From Micromonospora sp. WMMA1947 (GTDB taxonomy: Bacteria; Actinomycetota; Actinomycetes; Mycobacteriales; Micromonosporaceae): DNA of 64,000 nucleotides. The stretch covers positions 1,550,001 through 1,614,000 of the forward strand of contig NZ_CP114909.1 in assembly GCF_027497355.1 (NCBI RefSeq), read 5' to 3'. Shown here one piece after another: positions 16,123 through 24,040 of the stretch. The notes under the pieces were generated by a model, which made no database searches, was not told where the DNA came from, and saw only the letters and a program-made list of their open reading frames with translations. Made by a program: the position numbers and the translations under genes. Position 1 is the first letter of the stretch. Each line of letters starts with the position of its first letter.

Positions 16123-16851
16123 TCACAGCACGTCGCCGAGAACGGCGACGATCACCGGCACCAGACCGGCGAGAATGAAGGCGGGCAGGAAGCACAGCCC
16201 GAGCGGCAGCACGATGAGCACTCCCGCGCGGCGGGCCGCCGCCTCGGCCGCGGTCGAGCGTTCGGCACGCAGGTCGTCGGCCAGCCGGGTCAGCGCGCGA
16301 GCCAGGGCGGCGCCGCTGTTCGACGAGCGCACCGCTGCCGCGACCACGGGCTCGGCCCCGGTCACGCCGTCCAGGTGCGACCAGGCTTCGCCAGGGCTGC
16401 CACCGAGCTGCAGAGTCCGGCCGACCCGGCCGAGTCGCTCCGCGAGTGGGCCGCCGAGCGCCTCCGCGACGGCGAGCACCGAGCGGTCGACCGGCGCGCC
16501 GGCCCGCAGCGCGGCGGCCAGCAGGTCCGCGGCCAGCGGCAGGTCGGCGGTCTCCCGCAGTCGCCGTTCCCGAGCGGCGCGTGGCTCGATCCGGCGCAGC
16601 AGACGGTCGGCGGCGACACCGGCCAGCAGCCCGAGGACCAGGCCCGTCGCACCGCCGACGACCACCGCCACGGCGACCCCGGCCAGCGCTGCGCCGAGGC
16701 GTACCCGATCCGGCCACCATGCTGGGCGAGTCGGCGGCGGCGCCGGGGCGAGCCGGCGCAGCCGCCGCGCCGGGCGGACGACCGGACCGGCGACGACCAG
16801 GAGCGACGCGGCGCCGCCGAGGCACACGGCGGCCAGCACCTGCCGCGACAT
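16123..16851 (-). CDS. Tad secretion inner-membrane protein, TadC-like (type II secretion F family)
   Basis: A 242-aa platform protein of the Tad/Flp pilus. Two N-terminal hydrophobic segments (VLAAVCLGGAASLLVVAGPVV and LGAALAGVAVAVVVGGATG) precede the cytoplasmic T2SS-F helical domain (LPLAADLLAAALRAGAPVDRSVLAVAEALGG, then SGAALARALTRLADDLR). A C-terminal membrane helix follows (LIVLPLGLCFLPAFILAGLVPVI). ATG 16851 overlaps the tadB stop by one base (TGATG). With TadB it forms the platform that TadA drives. It corresponds to Rv3657c. Confidence 0.87.
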   Translation of the reverse strand: MSRQVLAAVCLGGAASLLVVAGPVVRPARRLRRLAPAPPPTRPAWWPDRVRLGAALAGVAVAVVVGGATGLVLGLLAGVAADRLLRRIEPRAARERRLRETADLPLAADLLAAALRAGAPVDRSVLAVAEALGGPLAERLGRVGRTLQLGGSPGEAWSHLDGVTGAEPVVAAAVRSSNSGAALARALTRLADDLRAERSTAAEAAARRAGVLIVLPLGLCFLPAFILAGLVPVIVAVLGDVL

Positions 16852-17837
16852 CAGGCGGCCTGCCCGGGCGTGACGCCGAGCCGCTCGGCCCAGAGCAACC
16901 CACCGACCTGCAATACGACTGCCGCCACCGCGCTGCCACCGCCCACCGGCGTGTGCAGGAGCACCGCCACCGGGTCCACCCCGATGCCGTAGCCGAGACC
17001 GATCCCGCCGAGCGGCAGTGCGGCGAGCAGCCAGGCGGTCGCCCGCGCCCCGGCAGCCTGGGCGGCGGCAGCGGCAAGGCCCCGGTCGGCGGCGCGGGCG
17101 TCGGCCTCGATCCGTTCCAGGAGATCGGCCAGCGGCGCGCCCGTCCGGTCGGCCAGCCTCCCGGCGGCCAGGGCCAGCCGCGCCACGCGTCCCGGGCCGT
17201 CGTCGATGCCGCCGTCGGCGGGTAGTCCGGCCCGCAGGTCGGCGGCGACAGCGCCAAGCCGGTCGAGTTCGCGGCGGTGCGCGAGCGCCGCCGTCCGATG
17301 GGTACGCCGACGCAGCACCGCCCGGGCCGCGAGCACGCCGTAGGTGGCGAGCACCAGGGCGGCCACCGGACCACCGAGCAGCGCCCCGGTCACGGCGCCG
17401 CCCAGCGCCGCCACCGGCAGCACGCGTCCGGCGGAGAGCGCCGGAGCGGCAGGCGAGTGGTCGGCCGATCGATGCGAGTTCGCGCCGAGGCGGGCCCATC
17501 GCCGGACCCGCTGCGCCATCCCCGAAGCCGATGCCGGCCACCCGGAAGCCGCAGCCGGTTCGAGGTCCGGCCACCGTCGTGCTTGGTGCTCGGCTCCGGG
17601 GCGACGCCGTTCCCGGCCGCGGCCGGGTGGCCGGGCAGACGCCTTCGGCCCGGAGTCGAGCGGACGTCGTGGCGGCCGGGCCGGCGATGCCGGACCCGCA
17701 CCCCTCGCCCGCTCAGCCGGGGTGCCGGCATCGCCAAGGATCGCCAGGCGCCGGGCGCGACCGGCCCGTACCGGCCAGGCGACGGCGACCGCCGCTGCGG
17801 CCAGGAGCAGGACCGCCGGCCAGAGGTGGCCGGTCAC
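16851..17837 (-). CDS. Tad secretion inner-membrane protein, TadB-like
   Basis: A 328-aa partner of TadC. It starts with a membrane segment (LWPAVLLLAAAAVAVAWPV), then has an unusually long Arg/Pro/Ala-rich cytoplasmic linker (about residues 30-120). A hydrophobic pair follows (RVLPVAALGGAVTGALLGGPVAALVLATYGV), then the helical T2SS-F-like domain with LGAVAADLRAGLP and a C-terminal membrane segment. The low-complexity linker is longer than I would expect. GTG 17837 overlaps the tadA stop as GTGA. It corresponds to Rv3658c. Confidence 0.8.
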   Translation of the reverse strand: MTGHLWPAVLLLAAAAVAVAWPVRAGRARRLAILGDAGTPAERARGAGPASPARPPRRPLDSGPKASARPPGRGRERRRPGAEHQARRWPDLEPAAASGWPASASGMAQRVRRWARLGANSHRSADHSPAAPALSAGRVLPVAALGGAVTGALLGGPVAALVLATYGVLAARAVLRRRTHRTAALAHRRELDRLGAVAADLRAGLPADGGIDDGPGRVARLALAAGRLADRTGAPLADLLERIEADARAADRGLAAAAAQAAGARATAWLLAALPLGGIGLGYGIGVDPVAVLLHTPVGGGSAVAAVVLQVGGLLWAERLGVTPGQAA

Positions 17838-19045
17838 GACGGTTCCGCCGGGGTGGGCCACGCCGCCTGGAGGATCGGCGGCACCGGCGCTCCCCGCTCC
17901 CGCAGCAGGCCGGCGAGCAGCCGGGCCGCCGGGGCAGGACCTCGGCCGCGAGTCCAGGCCGGGACCACTGTCACCACCCGGTCGGGCCCGTCGGGCAGCA
18001 GCAGGCCGATGGAGTCCAGCACGCGCCCCTCGCCGGTACGGCGGAGCTGGAGGACGACCTGCAACGCGGCGGCGACCTGGGCGTGCAGCGCGAGCCGGGG
18101 CAGGCCACCGAGCATCCCCAGCGCCTCCAGCCGGGCCGGGACGTCGGCCGGGGCGTTGGCGTGCAACGTTCCCGCCCCGCCGTCGTGGCCGGTGTTCAGT
18201 GCGGCCAGCAGATCGACCACCTCGGCGCCCCGGCACTCGCCCACGACCAGCCGGTCCGGCCGCATCCGCAGCGCCTGCCGCACCAGATCACCGAGACCGA
18301 CGGCACCGGCACCCTCGACGTTGGCCGTACGCGCCTGCAGGCCGATCACGTGCGGGTGCACCGGGCGCAGCTCGGCGGCGTCCTCCACCAGCACGATCCG
18401 CTCGGTGCCGGGCACCAGCCCGAGCAACGTGTTGAGCAGCGTCGTCTTGCCGGAGCCGGTACCGCCGCTGACCAGGTACGCGAGGCGGGCCGCCACGACT
18501 GCGGCGAGCAGTGGCGCGACCGGCCGGGGCACGGTGCCCCGCTCGACGAGTTCGTCCAGTGTGAACGGCCGCTGCCGGAAGGTACGCAGCGACAGGTACG
18601 GTCCGTCGGTCGCCACGGGAGGCAGCACCGCGTGCAGCCGGGTGCCGTCGGGCAACCGCGCGTCGGCGTACGGCGAGGCGTCGTCGAGCCGCCGGCCGGC
18701 GGCCGAGGTGAGGCGCTGCGCCAACCGGCGTACGTCGTCGAGCGTGCCCAGCGGCACGGCGACCTGTTGCAGTCCCCGGCCCCTGTCGACCCAGACCCGC
18801 ACCCCGTTCACCAGCACGTCGGTGACCTGCGGGTCGGCGAGCAGCGGCGCCAGTGGCCCGGCGCCGACCAGATTGTCGTGCACCCGGTCGGCGATCCGTA
18901 GCAGCGTGGTGTCACCGAGTACCGCTGTCGCCGGTTCGGCGCGTACCGCGGAGACGATCGCGGCGGGTGTGACAGGGGTGGCCTCGGCGGCGAACCGGTG
19001 CCGGACCCGGGCCGCCAGCTCCCCCGGGTCGGCCGGCACGGTCAT
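17834..19045 (-). CDS. Tad secretion ATPase, TadA/CpaF family
   Basis: A 403-aa hexameric ATPase powering assembly of the Flp-like filament. The N-terminal domain holds LLADPQVTDVLVNGVRVWVDR, typical of CpaF. The catalytic domain has Walker A LVSGGTGSGKTTLL near residue 190, the Asp box VLVEDAAELRP, Walker B RPDRLVVGECRGAEVVDLL, and the His box TGHDGGAGTLHANAP. All catalytic residues look intact. ATG 19045 overlaps the upstream CpaE-like stop as ATGA; the open frame runs much further but is out of homology there. It corresponds to Rv3659c, the ATPase of the helicase/secretion neighbourhood. Confidence 0.94.
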   Translation of the reverse strand: MTVPADPGELAARVRHRFAAEATPVTPAAIVSAVRAEPATAVLGDTTLLRIADRVHDNLVGAGPLAPLLADPQVTDVLVNGVRVWVDRGRGLQQVAVPLGTLDDVRRLAQRLTSAAGRRLDDASPYADARLPDGTRLHAVLPPVATDGPYLSLRTFRQRPFTLDELVERGTVPRPVAPLLAAVVAARLAYLVSGGTGSGKTTLLNTLLGLVPGTERIVLVEDAAELRPVHPHVIGLQARTANVEGAGAVGLGDLVRQALRMRPDRLVVGECRGAEVVDLLAALNTGHDGGAGTLHANAPADVPARLEALGMLGGLPRLALHAQVAAALQVVLQLRRTGEGRVLDSIGLLLPDGPDRVVTVVPAWTRGRGPAPAARLLAGLLRERGAPVPPILQAAWPTPAEPS

Positions 19046-20145
19046 GCCGCACCCGCTGCGGACGACCCGACCAGTTCGTCCACGAGCCGCTGGCACAGCG
19101 CGGCGAGCGGCCCCTTCCCGCTCGCGCCCGGCGCCTCGCCCCGCTCGAGCCCGCGGCACAGTCCCGGCTCGGGTCGCAGCGTGCCGGCGAGCGGCAGTCC
19201 CAGCGCCCGGGCCACCTCTGCCGCGCGCAGCCGACCGGGCGCCGGGCCGCGCACGACTACAGACAGATCGACGCAGTGCGGCGCGGCGACGGCGGCGACC
19301 CGGGCTGCCGCGGCCGCTGCCCGCAGCTCGGCCGGTACGACGAGCAGCGCGCGATCGGCGGCCTGGAGCGCGACCACCGCCGCGTCGTCCAGGTGCCGGG
19401 GCAGGTCGAGCACGACCACGTCCCGCCCGCGCCGGCCCGCGTCGACGGTGGCAGCCATCGCCTCGGCCGGCAGGTGCCGCAGGTCGCCCCGGTCCCAGGA
19501 GAGCACCACCAGGTCGCCTCGGCTGGGCAACGCGCGGATCAGCGACGGCGGGTCGACCCGCCCGTCCGTGCCGGCCAGTTCGGGCCAGCGCAACCCGTCG
19601 AGCTGCTCCCACCCGAGCACCAGGTCGAGACCGCCACCGAGCGGGTCGGCGTCGACGAGCAGCGTCCGCAGCCGGGACCGGGCCGCGCTGACGGCGAGCC
19701 CACCCGCCAGCACGCTGGCTCCGGCGCCGCCCCGGCCGCCGAGCACCGCCACCACCCGGCCCGAGCCCGGGCCGACCGGGCCGGCCACGCACTCGGCGAA
19801 CCGGTCGACCAGCCAGGGCTCGGCCGCCGGCAGCGTCGCGACGTGCTCCGCGCCGACGAGTTCGGCCAACTCCGTACCCGGATCGAGCTCTCCGGAGCGA
19901 CCGACCAGGACCGTGCGGGCGCGGCGGGGAAGGCGTGCCCGCAGGCAGGCCGCCGCCTGGTCGGCGCCGATGAGGACCAGCGGCGCCGGGGCCCAGCGGG
20001 CCCGGGCGGCGGCCGGATCCGCCGCCAGCTCGACCTCGGTGCCGCCGGCGGCCGCGAGTCGCAGCAGCTCGTCGAGAAGGTCGCCGTCGGACGTGACGAG
20101 CAGGGGCAGGCGACGGTACGGCGGGAGCGGAGTACGGGGCGGCAT
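19042..20145 (-). CDS. CpaE/MinD-like P-loop protein (septum site-determining protein Ssd family)
   Basis: First gene of the Tad operon, 367 aa. The N-terminal receiver-like half (LPLLVTSDGDLLDELLRLA ... LVLIGADQAAACL) is followed by a deviant-Walker ParA/MinD-like ATPase domain: VAVLGGRGGAGASVLA near residue 140, TLLVDADPLGGGLDLVLG and DVVVLDLPRHLDD. The P-loop ends GGAGAS instead of GGVGKT, so the canonical Lys is missing, as in other members of this CpaE-like group. It probably places the pilus machine; in mycobacteria the relative (Rv3660c) has been linked to septum site choice. ATG 20145 follows GGAGG at 5 nt. Confidence 0.85.
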   Translation of the reverse strand: MPPRTPLPPYRRLPLLVTSDGDLLDELLRLAAAGGTEVELAADPAAARARWAPAPLVLIGADQAAACLRARLPRRARTVLVGRSGELDPGTELAELVGAEHVATLPAAEPWLVDRFAECVAGPVGPGSGRVVAVLGGRGGAGASVLAGGLAVSAARSRLRTLLVDADPLGGGLDLVLGWEQLDGLRWPELAGTDGRVDPPSLIRALPSRGDLVVLSWDRGDLRHLPAEAMAATVDAGRRGRDVVVLDLPRHLDDAAVVALQAADRALLVVPAELRAAAAAARVAAVAAPHCVDLSVVVRGPAPGRLRAAEVARALGLPLAGTLRPEPGLCRGLERGEAPGASGKGPLAALCQRLVDELVGSSAAGAA

Positions 20146-20311
20146 GGCGGCCTCCAACTGTCGAACTCGGACGTGCCGGGATGCAGCCTGCCCGGCCGGA
20201 GGAGGCGAGGTCTGTGCCCTGTGGACAAGCAAAGGGGTTGTGGACAGACCTCGGCGAGCCGGTTGATCTGCTATGTGCCGGAGACGGGAGAAACGATTCG
20301 CCCACCGGGCA

Positions 20312-20342
20312 TTGACGGCAGGGATGATCAGTAACGGATAAT
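20312..20342 (+). promoter_or_regulatory. Candidate promoter for the VHL-domain gene
   Basis: TTGACG (20312-20317) and GATAAT (20337-20342) are strong hexamers 19 bp apart. They predict a start near 20349 and a leader of about 45 nt. It lies in the 247-bp divergent gap after the Tad operon start. Confidence 0.5.
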
Positions 20343-20392
20343 CGGGGCCCCTCGCCGCTCAATGGACGGCACCCGCTTGCGGAATCGAGGCC

Positions 20393-21082
20393 ATGACCGA
20401 TTCACCGCGCCCCCTCGCGACCCCCTCGGTTCGACCCCACTCGCGGTCCGCCCCGACGGCCGGTGGCCAGGTGTGGCTACGCGATCCGTCGCCGATGCTG
20501 CTCGCCGCGATCGCCCTCGGGCTCGTGGTGCTGGCGAGCATCGTCAGCGTCTTCGCCGCACCGCGTCGCCCCGACCTCCCGCCGCCGCTCGAAGGTCAGG
20601 CGATCCTGGCCTCCCCGACCCGGGCGGAGTCGGTGACGGAGACGCCGGAGAAGTCCTACGCGCCGCCGTCGGTGTCGTTCTCCAGCCGCGCCGTGGCGCC
20701 GACCCGCACCACCGCACCCACTCGCCGCGCCGCCCCGAGCAGCCGGGCGGCCTCTCCGGCGCCCACGCGTCCCCGGCCGAAGCCGCCGGTGGTCAGGCCC
20801 GGGGACCTTGCTCCGCTACCGGCCTCGCGCGAGTCGCGGCTGCGCTCGCACGGCGGTGGTCCGTCGACGTTCATCGACTTCGTCAACACCCGGGAGTCGA
20901 CAGTCGTGGTCCACTGGATCAACTACGACGGCCGCCGACAGCAGTACGCGGTGCTGCGGCCCGGGCAGTCGTACCGGCAGCAGACGTACGTCGGTCATCC
21001 GTGGGTCGTGGCCGACGAGCGGGGCCGAGGGCTGGTGTGCTTCGAGCCGGCCCGGCAGACGCTGCGCGCGGTGATCCGGTAA
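20393..21082 (+). CDS. Membrane-anchored protein with a C-terminal VHL (von Hippel-Lindau) beta domain
   Basis: A 229-aa protein in three parts. A short cytoplasmic N-terminus precedes one membrane helix (SPMLLAAIALGLVVLASIVSVFAA, residues about 33-56). A Pro/Thr/Ser/Arg-rich outside linker follows to about residue 150. The C-terminal 70-residue module has FIDFVNTRESTVVVHWINYDG, then LRPGQSYRQQTYVGHPWVV, then VCFEP. This closely follows the VHL beta domain (FxNxS...V.W.N.DG...Y..L.PG......Y.GH.W). The module probably binds peptide or protein at the surface; no E3-ligase partner exists here. ATG 20393 has only a weak GAGG. It is not part of the M. tuberculosis arrangement. Confidence 0.75.
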   Translation: MTDSPRPLATPSVRPHSRSAPTAGGQVWLRDPSPMLLAAIALGLVVLASIVSVFAAPRRPDLPPPLEGQAILASPTRAESVTETPEKSYAPPSVSFSSRAVAPTRTTAPTRRAAPSSRAASPAPTRPRPKPPVVRPGDLAPLPASRESRLRSHGGGPSTFIDFVNTRESTVVVHWINYDGRRQQYAVLRPGQSYRQQTYVGHPWVVADERGRGLVCFEPARQTLRAVIR

Positions 21083-21124
21083 CTCCCTTGCCGGGCCCCG
21101 CCGGCGGCTGCCACGCTCCGTCGA

Positions 21125-22093
21125 GTGATCGACAAGCCTGACATCGACGAGCGGATGCTGGCGGCGGAGGTCGCCGCCGCCTGGTCGGTGGATGTCACCC
21201 ACCTGGCGTTCATGCCGGTCGGACTCGACGGGCAGGCGTGGGCGTACCGGGTGGAGACGTCCGACGGCGGGCGCTACTTCCTGAAGGTGCGGCGGGGTGA
21301 CTTCACGCCGGCCGCCGTCCTGCTGCCCGGCTTACTCCGGGCGCAGGGCCTTCGGCAGGTGGTCGCGCCGCTGAACCTTCGCCTCCATGGCGGGGTCGCA
21401 CGTCGATTCGGGGACTATCGGCTACTGCTCTACCCGTTCCACGACGGCGGCAGCCTGTGGGGGCGCGGCCTCACCGACCGCCAGTGGATCGAGTACGGCG
21501 AGTTCCTGGGCCGGCTGCACCGGGTCACGCCGAGCGCGGAGGTCGCCGCCGTCCTGCCGGCCGAGACGTACCGGTCGAGCGCGGGCGAGCGGTTGCGCAC
21601 CCTCGGCGGGCAGGCCGCGACGAGCGAGGTCCTCGGCGCCTTCTGGAAGCGGTACGGTGACGCGCTGCACCGGCTGGCGGAGACCGTCGACGACCTGGCG
21701 TCGCGCGTGACGCCGGGGCAGCACGTCATCTGCCACGCCGACATCCATCCCGGCAACCTGATCGCCGACGGCGACGGTCCCCTGCACGTCGTGGACTGGG
21801 ACGCGCCGATCCTCGCGCCGCGCGAGCGGGACCTCATGTTCGTCTACAGCACCGACTTCGGCGACCACCCGATCAACGGGCGCCGGGCCGAACTCTTCCG
21901 CGAAGGCTACGGGGCGCTGGAGCCGGACCCGATCCTGCTGAGTTACTACCGCAGTGAGCGGCACCTCGACGACGTCGCGGCGATTCTGGGCAGCATCCTC
22001 GATCCGGAGGCCAGTGCGGAGTCGCGGGCCAATGATCTGCACTGGCTCACCCGCATCGCCGAGGCGGTGGCCGACCCCGGTTACCGGCCCTGA
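21125..22093 (+). CDS. Aminoglycoside/spectinomycin phosphotransferase-like (APH fold) protein
   Basis: A 322-aa kinase-fold protein of the APH/choline kinase superfamily. It has the ATP-lobe Lys in GGRYFLKVRRG, the catalytic loop CHADIHPGNLI (HxDxxxxN), and the metal-binding VVDWDAPILAPRERDL. Overall spacing and FWKRYGDAL recall the APH(9) spectinomycin kinases, but many such proteins phosphorylate endogenous small molecules, so resistance is only a possibility. GTG 21125 has no ribosome site, and CACGCT 7 nt upstream hints at a leaderless start. It follows the VHL gene by 42 bp in the same direction and is convergent with the 6C RNA. Confidence 0.78.
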   Translation: MIDKPDIDERMLAAEVAAAWSVDVTHLAFMPVGLDGQAWAYRVETSDGGRYFLKVRRGDFTPAAVLLPGLLRAQGLRQVVAPLNLRLHGGVARRFGDYRLLLYPFHDGGSLWGRGLTDRQWIEYGEFLGRLHRVTPSAEVAAVLPAETYRSSAGERLRTLGGQAATSEVLGAFWKRYGDALHRLAETVDDLASRVTPGQHVICHADIHPGNLIADGDGPLHVVDWDAPILAPRERDLMFVYSTDFGDHPINGRRAELFREGYGALEPDPILLSYYRSERHLDDVAAILGSILDPEASAESRANDLHWLTRIAEAVADPGYRP

Positions 22094-22111
22094 TCTCGGG
22101 GCGGAACGCGG

Positions 22112-22276
22112 ACCGCGCAAAGGGACGACCCCCGTCGGGGGGAGACGGGGGTCGTCTTGTGGTTCGGCTCCGGGGGGGTCGAGCCGAACCGACTCAGCGG
22201 TTACGGGGGGTGCAACCGCCGAGGCCTATCGACGCCGGGTATGCGAACTCCCGTCGCGAGGACAAGCATGCCGCAG
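22112..22276 (-). ncRNA. 6C small RNA (B11-like), with three C-loop hairpins
   Basis: On the minus strand three hairpins follow one another, each presenting a run of C in its loop. GCGGTT/AACCGC (22197-22219) has six C in the loop. GGTTCGGCTC/GAGCCGAACC (22161-22190) has seven. GACGACCCCCGTC/GACGGGGGTCGTC (22124-22156) has six. This is the defining layout of the actinobacterial 6C RNA, normally with two such hairpins. Its place between the Ssd/Tad operon and the HAD phosphatase gene is the same as M. tuberculosis B11 (between Rv3660c and Rv3661). The last hairpin, followed by CCCUUU, should terminate. The ends are estimates; the start is set from the -10 TATAAG at 22283-22288. The C loops are known to pair with G-rich mRNA leaders. 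Confidence 0.8.
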
Positions 22277-22282
22277 TCGACC

Positions 22283-22307
22283 CTTATACGTCGAGTGTTG
22301 TTCACTC
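22283..22307 (-). promoter_or_regulatory. Probable 6C RNA promoter
   Basis: The minus strand reads TATAAG (22283-22288), near-consensus and rare in this GC-rich DNA, inside an AT-richer patch. The inverted pair GAGTG (22293-22297) and CACTC (22303-22307) lies just upstream of it. No good -35 sits at 17 bp; TTGCGT occurs at 20 bp. Confidence 0.4.
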
Positions 22308-22413
22308 CACGCAAAGCTAAATTCATCGATAGCTGCCTGTGACCGCCGTCACTCCACCGGGTGCTCATCGGCTTTCCCGACCCGCGCGGACGCCTCCGCG
22401 TCTCCGGTCGGGC

Positions 22414-22419
22414 TAGACT
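22414..22419 (+). promoter_or_regulatory. -10 box of a leaderless transcript (HAD gene)
   Basis: TAGACT fits the actinobacterial TANNNT -10 and ends 8 nt before GTG 22428. There is no ribosome site between them, so transcription probably begins at or next to the start codon. The rest of the gap 22277-22427 shows no gene. Confidence 0.55.
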
Positions 22420-22427
22420 TTCGCGCC

Positions 22428-23234
22428 GTGGGCCGTAGCGCCGCTTTCTTCGATCTCGACAAGACCGTCATCGCCAAGTCGAGCGCCCTGGCGTTCGGTC
22501 GGCCGTTCTACCGGGACGGGCTGATCACTCGGCGTGACGTGGTCAAGTCGGCGTACGCGCAGTTGATGTTCCGGCTGGGCGGCACCGACGAGCAGACCAT
22601 GGCCCGCACCCGGGACTACCTCGCCACGCTCTGCAAGGGCTGGCCGGTGGAACAGGTCCGCCAGATCGTCGCGGAGACACTCCACGAACTGATCAACCCC
22701 TATGTGTACGCCGAGGCAGCCGCCCTGATCGAGGAGCACCAGGCCGCCGGGCGGGACGTCGTACTGGTCTCCGCCTCCGGCGACGAGATGGTCCGGCCGA
22801 TCGGTGAGCTGCTCGGGATCACCGACGTGATCGCCACCCGGATGGGTGTGGTGGACGGCCGCTACAGCGGCGAGGTCGAGTTCTACGCGGCCGGCCCGAG
22901 CAAGGTCGAGGCGGTCAGCGAACTGGCTCTGGAGCGCGACTACGACCTGGCCGACTCGTACGCGTACTCCGACTCGTACTCGGATCGGCCGCTGCTGGAG
23001 TGCGTGGGGCATCCGACGGTGGTCAACCCGGACCGCGCGTTGCGCAAGCTGGCGGTGGAGAACGCGTGGCCGGTGCTGGAGTTCCGGCACCCGATCCCGC
23101 TGGGCCGGCGGCTGCGCGAGCGGCCGGCGGTGCCGGTCGCGGCGGCGGCACTCGGTGTGGGCGTCGGCGTGGCCATCGGCATCGCCTGGTACGGCCGACA
23201 CCGGCGCACCCGCGCCGCCGCACCGACCGCCTGA
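22428..23234 (+). CDS. HAD-superfamily subfamily IB phosphatase (SerB-like)
   Basis: A 268-aa phosphomonoesterase-type protein. Motif I is FFDLDKTVI with nucleophile Asp9 and Asp11. Motif II is VLVSASGDEMV, and the Lys/motif III region is PSKVEAV ... SDSYSDRPLLECVGHP, where both Asp residues are expected. The central helical cap holds LITRRDVVKSAYAQLMFRLGG. A C-terminal membrane segment (VAAAALGVGVGVAIGIAWYG) tethers it. GTG 22428 is the start, with a leaderless -10 at 22414. It corresponds to Rv3661. The substrate is unknown; phosphoserine phosphatase and lipid-phosphate phosphatase activities both occur in subfamily IB. Confidence 0.88.
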   Translation: MGRSAAFFDLDKTVIAKSSALAFGRPFYRDGLITRRDVVKSAYAQLMFRLGGTDEQTMARTRDYLATLCKGWPVEQVRQIVAETLHELINPYVYAEAAALIEEHQAAGRDVVLVSASGDEMVRPIGELLGITDVIATRMGVVDGRYSGEVEFYAAGPSKVEAVSELALERDYDLADSYAYSDSYSDRPLLECVGHPTVVNPDRALRKLAVENAWPVLEFRHPIPLGRRLRERPAVPVAAAALGVGVGVAIGIAWYGRHRRTRAAAPTA

Positions 23235-23249
23235 CACCCCGCGCGCCCG

Positions 23250-23996
23250 TCAGGACGCGGCGAGGATCTCGTCGCCGATCAGCGTGATCTGGTCGGCGCC
23301 GACCTCCACCGCCGTCATGTAGTGCCGCAGCCAGGAGCGCAGGCCGTCGGGCGTGCCGGTGGCGAACGCGCCGGCCGCGCCCACGTACTCCGGTTCGCGC
23401 TCGCGGTGACCGACGTCCACCGCGACCAGCCCGCGGGGATCGAACCCGGTGGAGATCAGCACCAGCCGGGCGGCGGCGCGGGCCACCACCCCGGACGGGC
23501 CCGGGAACGGGCGCAGGTTCAGCAGCTCGCCGTGGACGACGGCGGCCAGCACCAGCGGTGGCACCTTGGTGCCGCCGGCCACCAGGGCGGCCAGGCCGTC
23601 GAGGCGGGCCGCGACCACCGGGTCGGCGACCGGGCGGCCCAGTTCCTCCTCGGTCACCACGTCGCGGGCGGCGAGTACGTGCAGCCGGGCCATCACCTGC
23701 CGGGGCGCCTTGGGCCAAAGGTCACTCAGCCCGGGCAGCGCCCCGGCGACCCGCAGCGCGCCCTGGAGCACGGGGTCGGTGACGGTGCCGGCGCGTACCT
23801 CTTCGCGGTCGTGGACGCGGCCCTCCAGCGCGGCGCTGGCCACGGCGGAGCGGAGGCTGACCTCGGCGGCGACCTGGCCGCCCTGGCGGCGCAGCGCGCG
23901 GTGCCGGTGGGCCTGGTCGACCCGCTCGCGGGCCTGGTCGACGGCGGTGGCGACGTCGGCGAGCGCGAGCAGCGGGGCGAGCGGATCGGTGGTCAC
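23250..23996 (-). CDS. Conserved protein with a degenerate Fic-like motif (Rv3662c-like position)
   Basis: A 248-aa soluble, mostly helical protein. The region VHGELLNLRPFPGPSGVVARAAARLVL lines up with the Fic motif (HPFxxGNGRxxR) and its preceding helix, but the catalytic His is Arg and the GNGR core is PSGV. An AMP-transferase reaction is therefore unlikely even if the fold is shared. The upstream SLRSAVASAALEGRV resembles the helix with which Fic proteins begin. GTG 23996 opens MTTDPLAPLLALADV. It lies convergent with the HAD gene, where M. tuberculosis has Rv3662c. The Fic assignment is tentative. Confidence 0.6.
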   Translation of the reverse strand: MTTDPLAPLLALADVATAVDQARERVDQAHRHRALRRQGGQVAAEVSLRSAVASAALEGRVHDREEVRAGTVTDPVLQGALRVAGALPGLSDLWPKAPRQVMARLHVLAARDVVTEEELGRPVADPVVAARLDGLAALVAGGTKVPPLVLAAVVHGELLNLRPFPGPSGVVARAAARLVLISTGFDPRGLVAVDVGHREREPEYVGAAGAFATGTPDGLRSWLRHYMTAVEVGADQITLIGDEILAAS

Positions 23997-24040
23997 CCCG
24001 TCACGCTAGCGACCACCGGACTCCTCCCGAGCCCGGGGTT

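Noticed and set aside
22124..22190. Twin hairpins read simply as terminators of the phosphotransferase gene.
   Set aside because: Runs of six or seven C in every loop on the minus strand, plus position, fit 6C RNA better; they may still stop transcription from the left.
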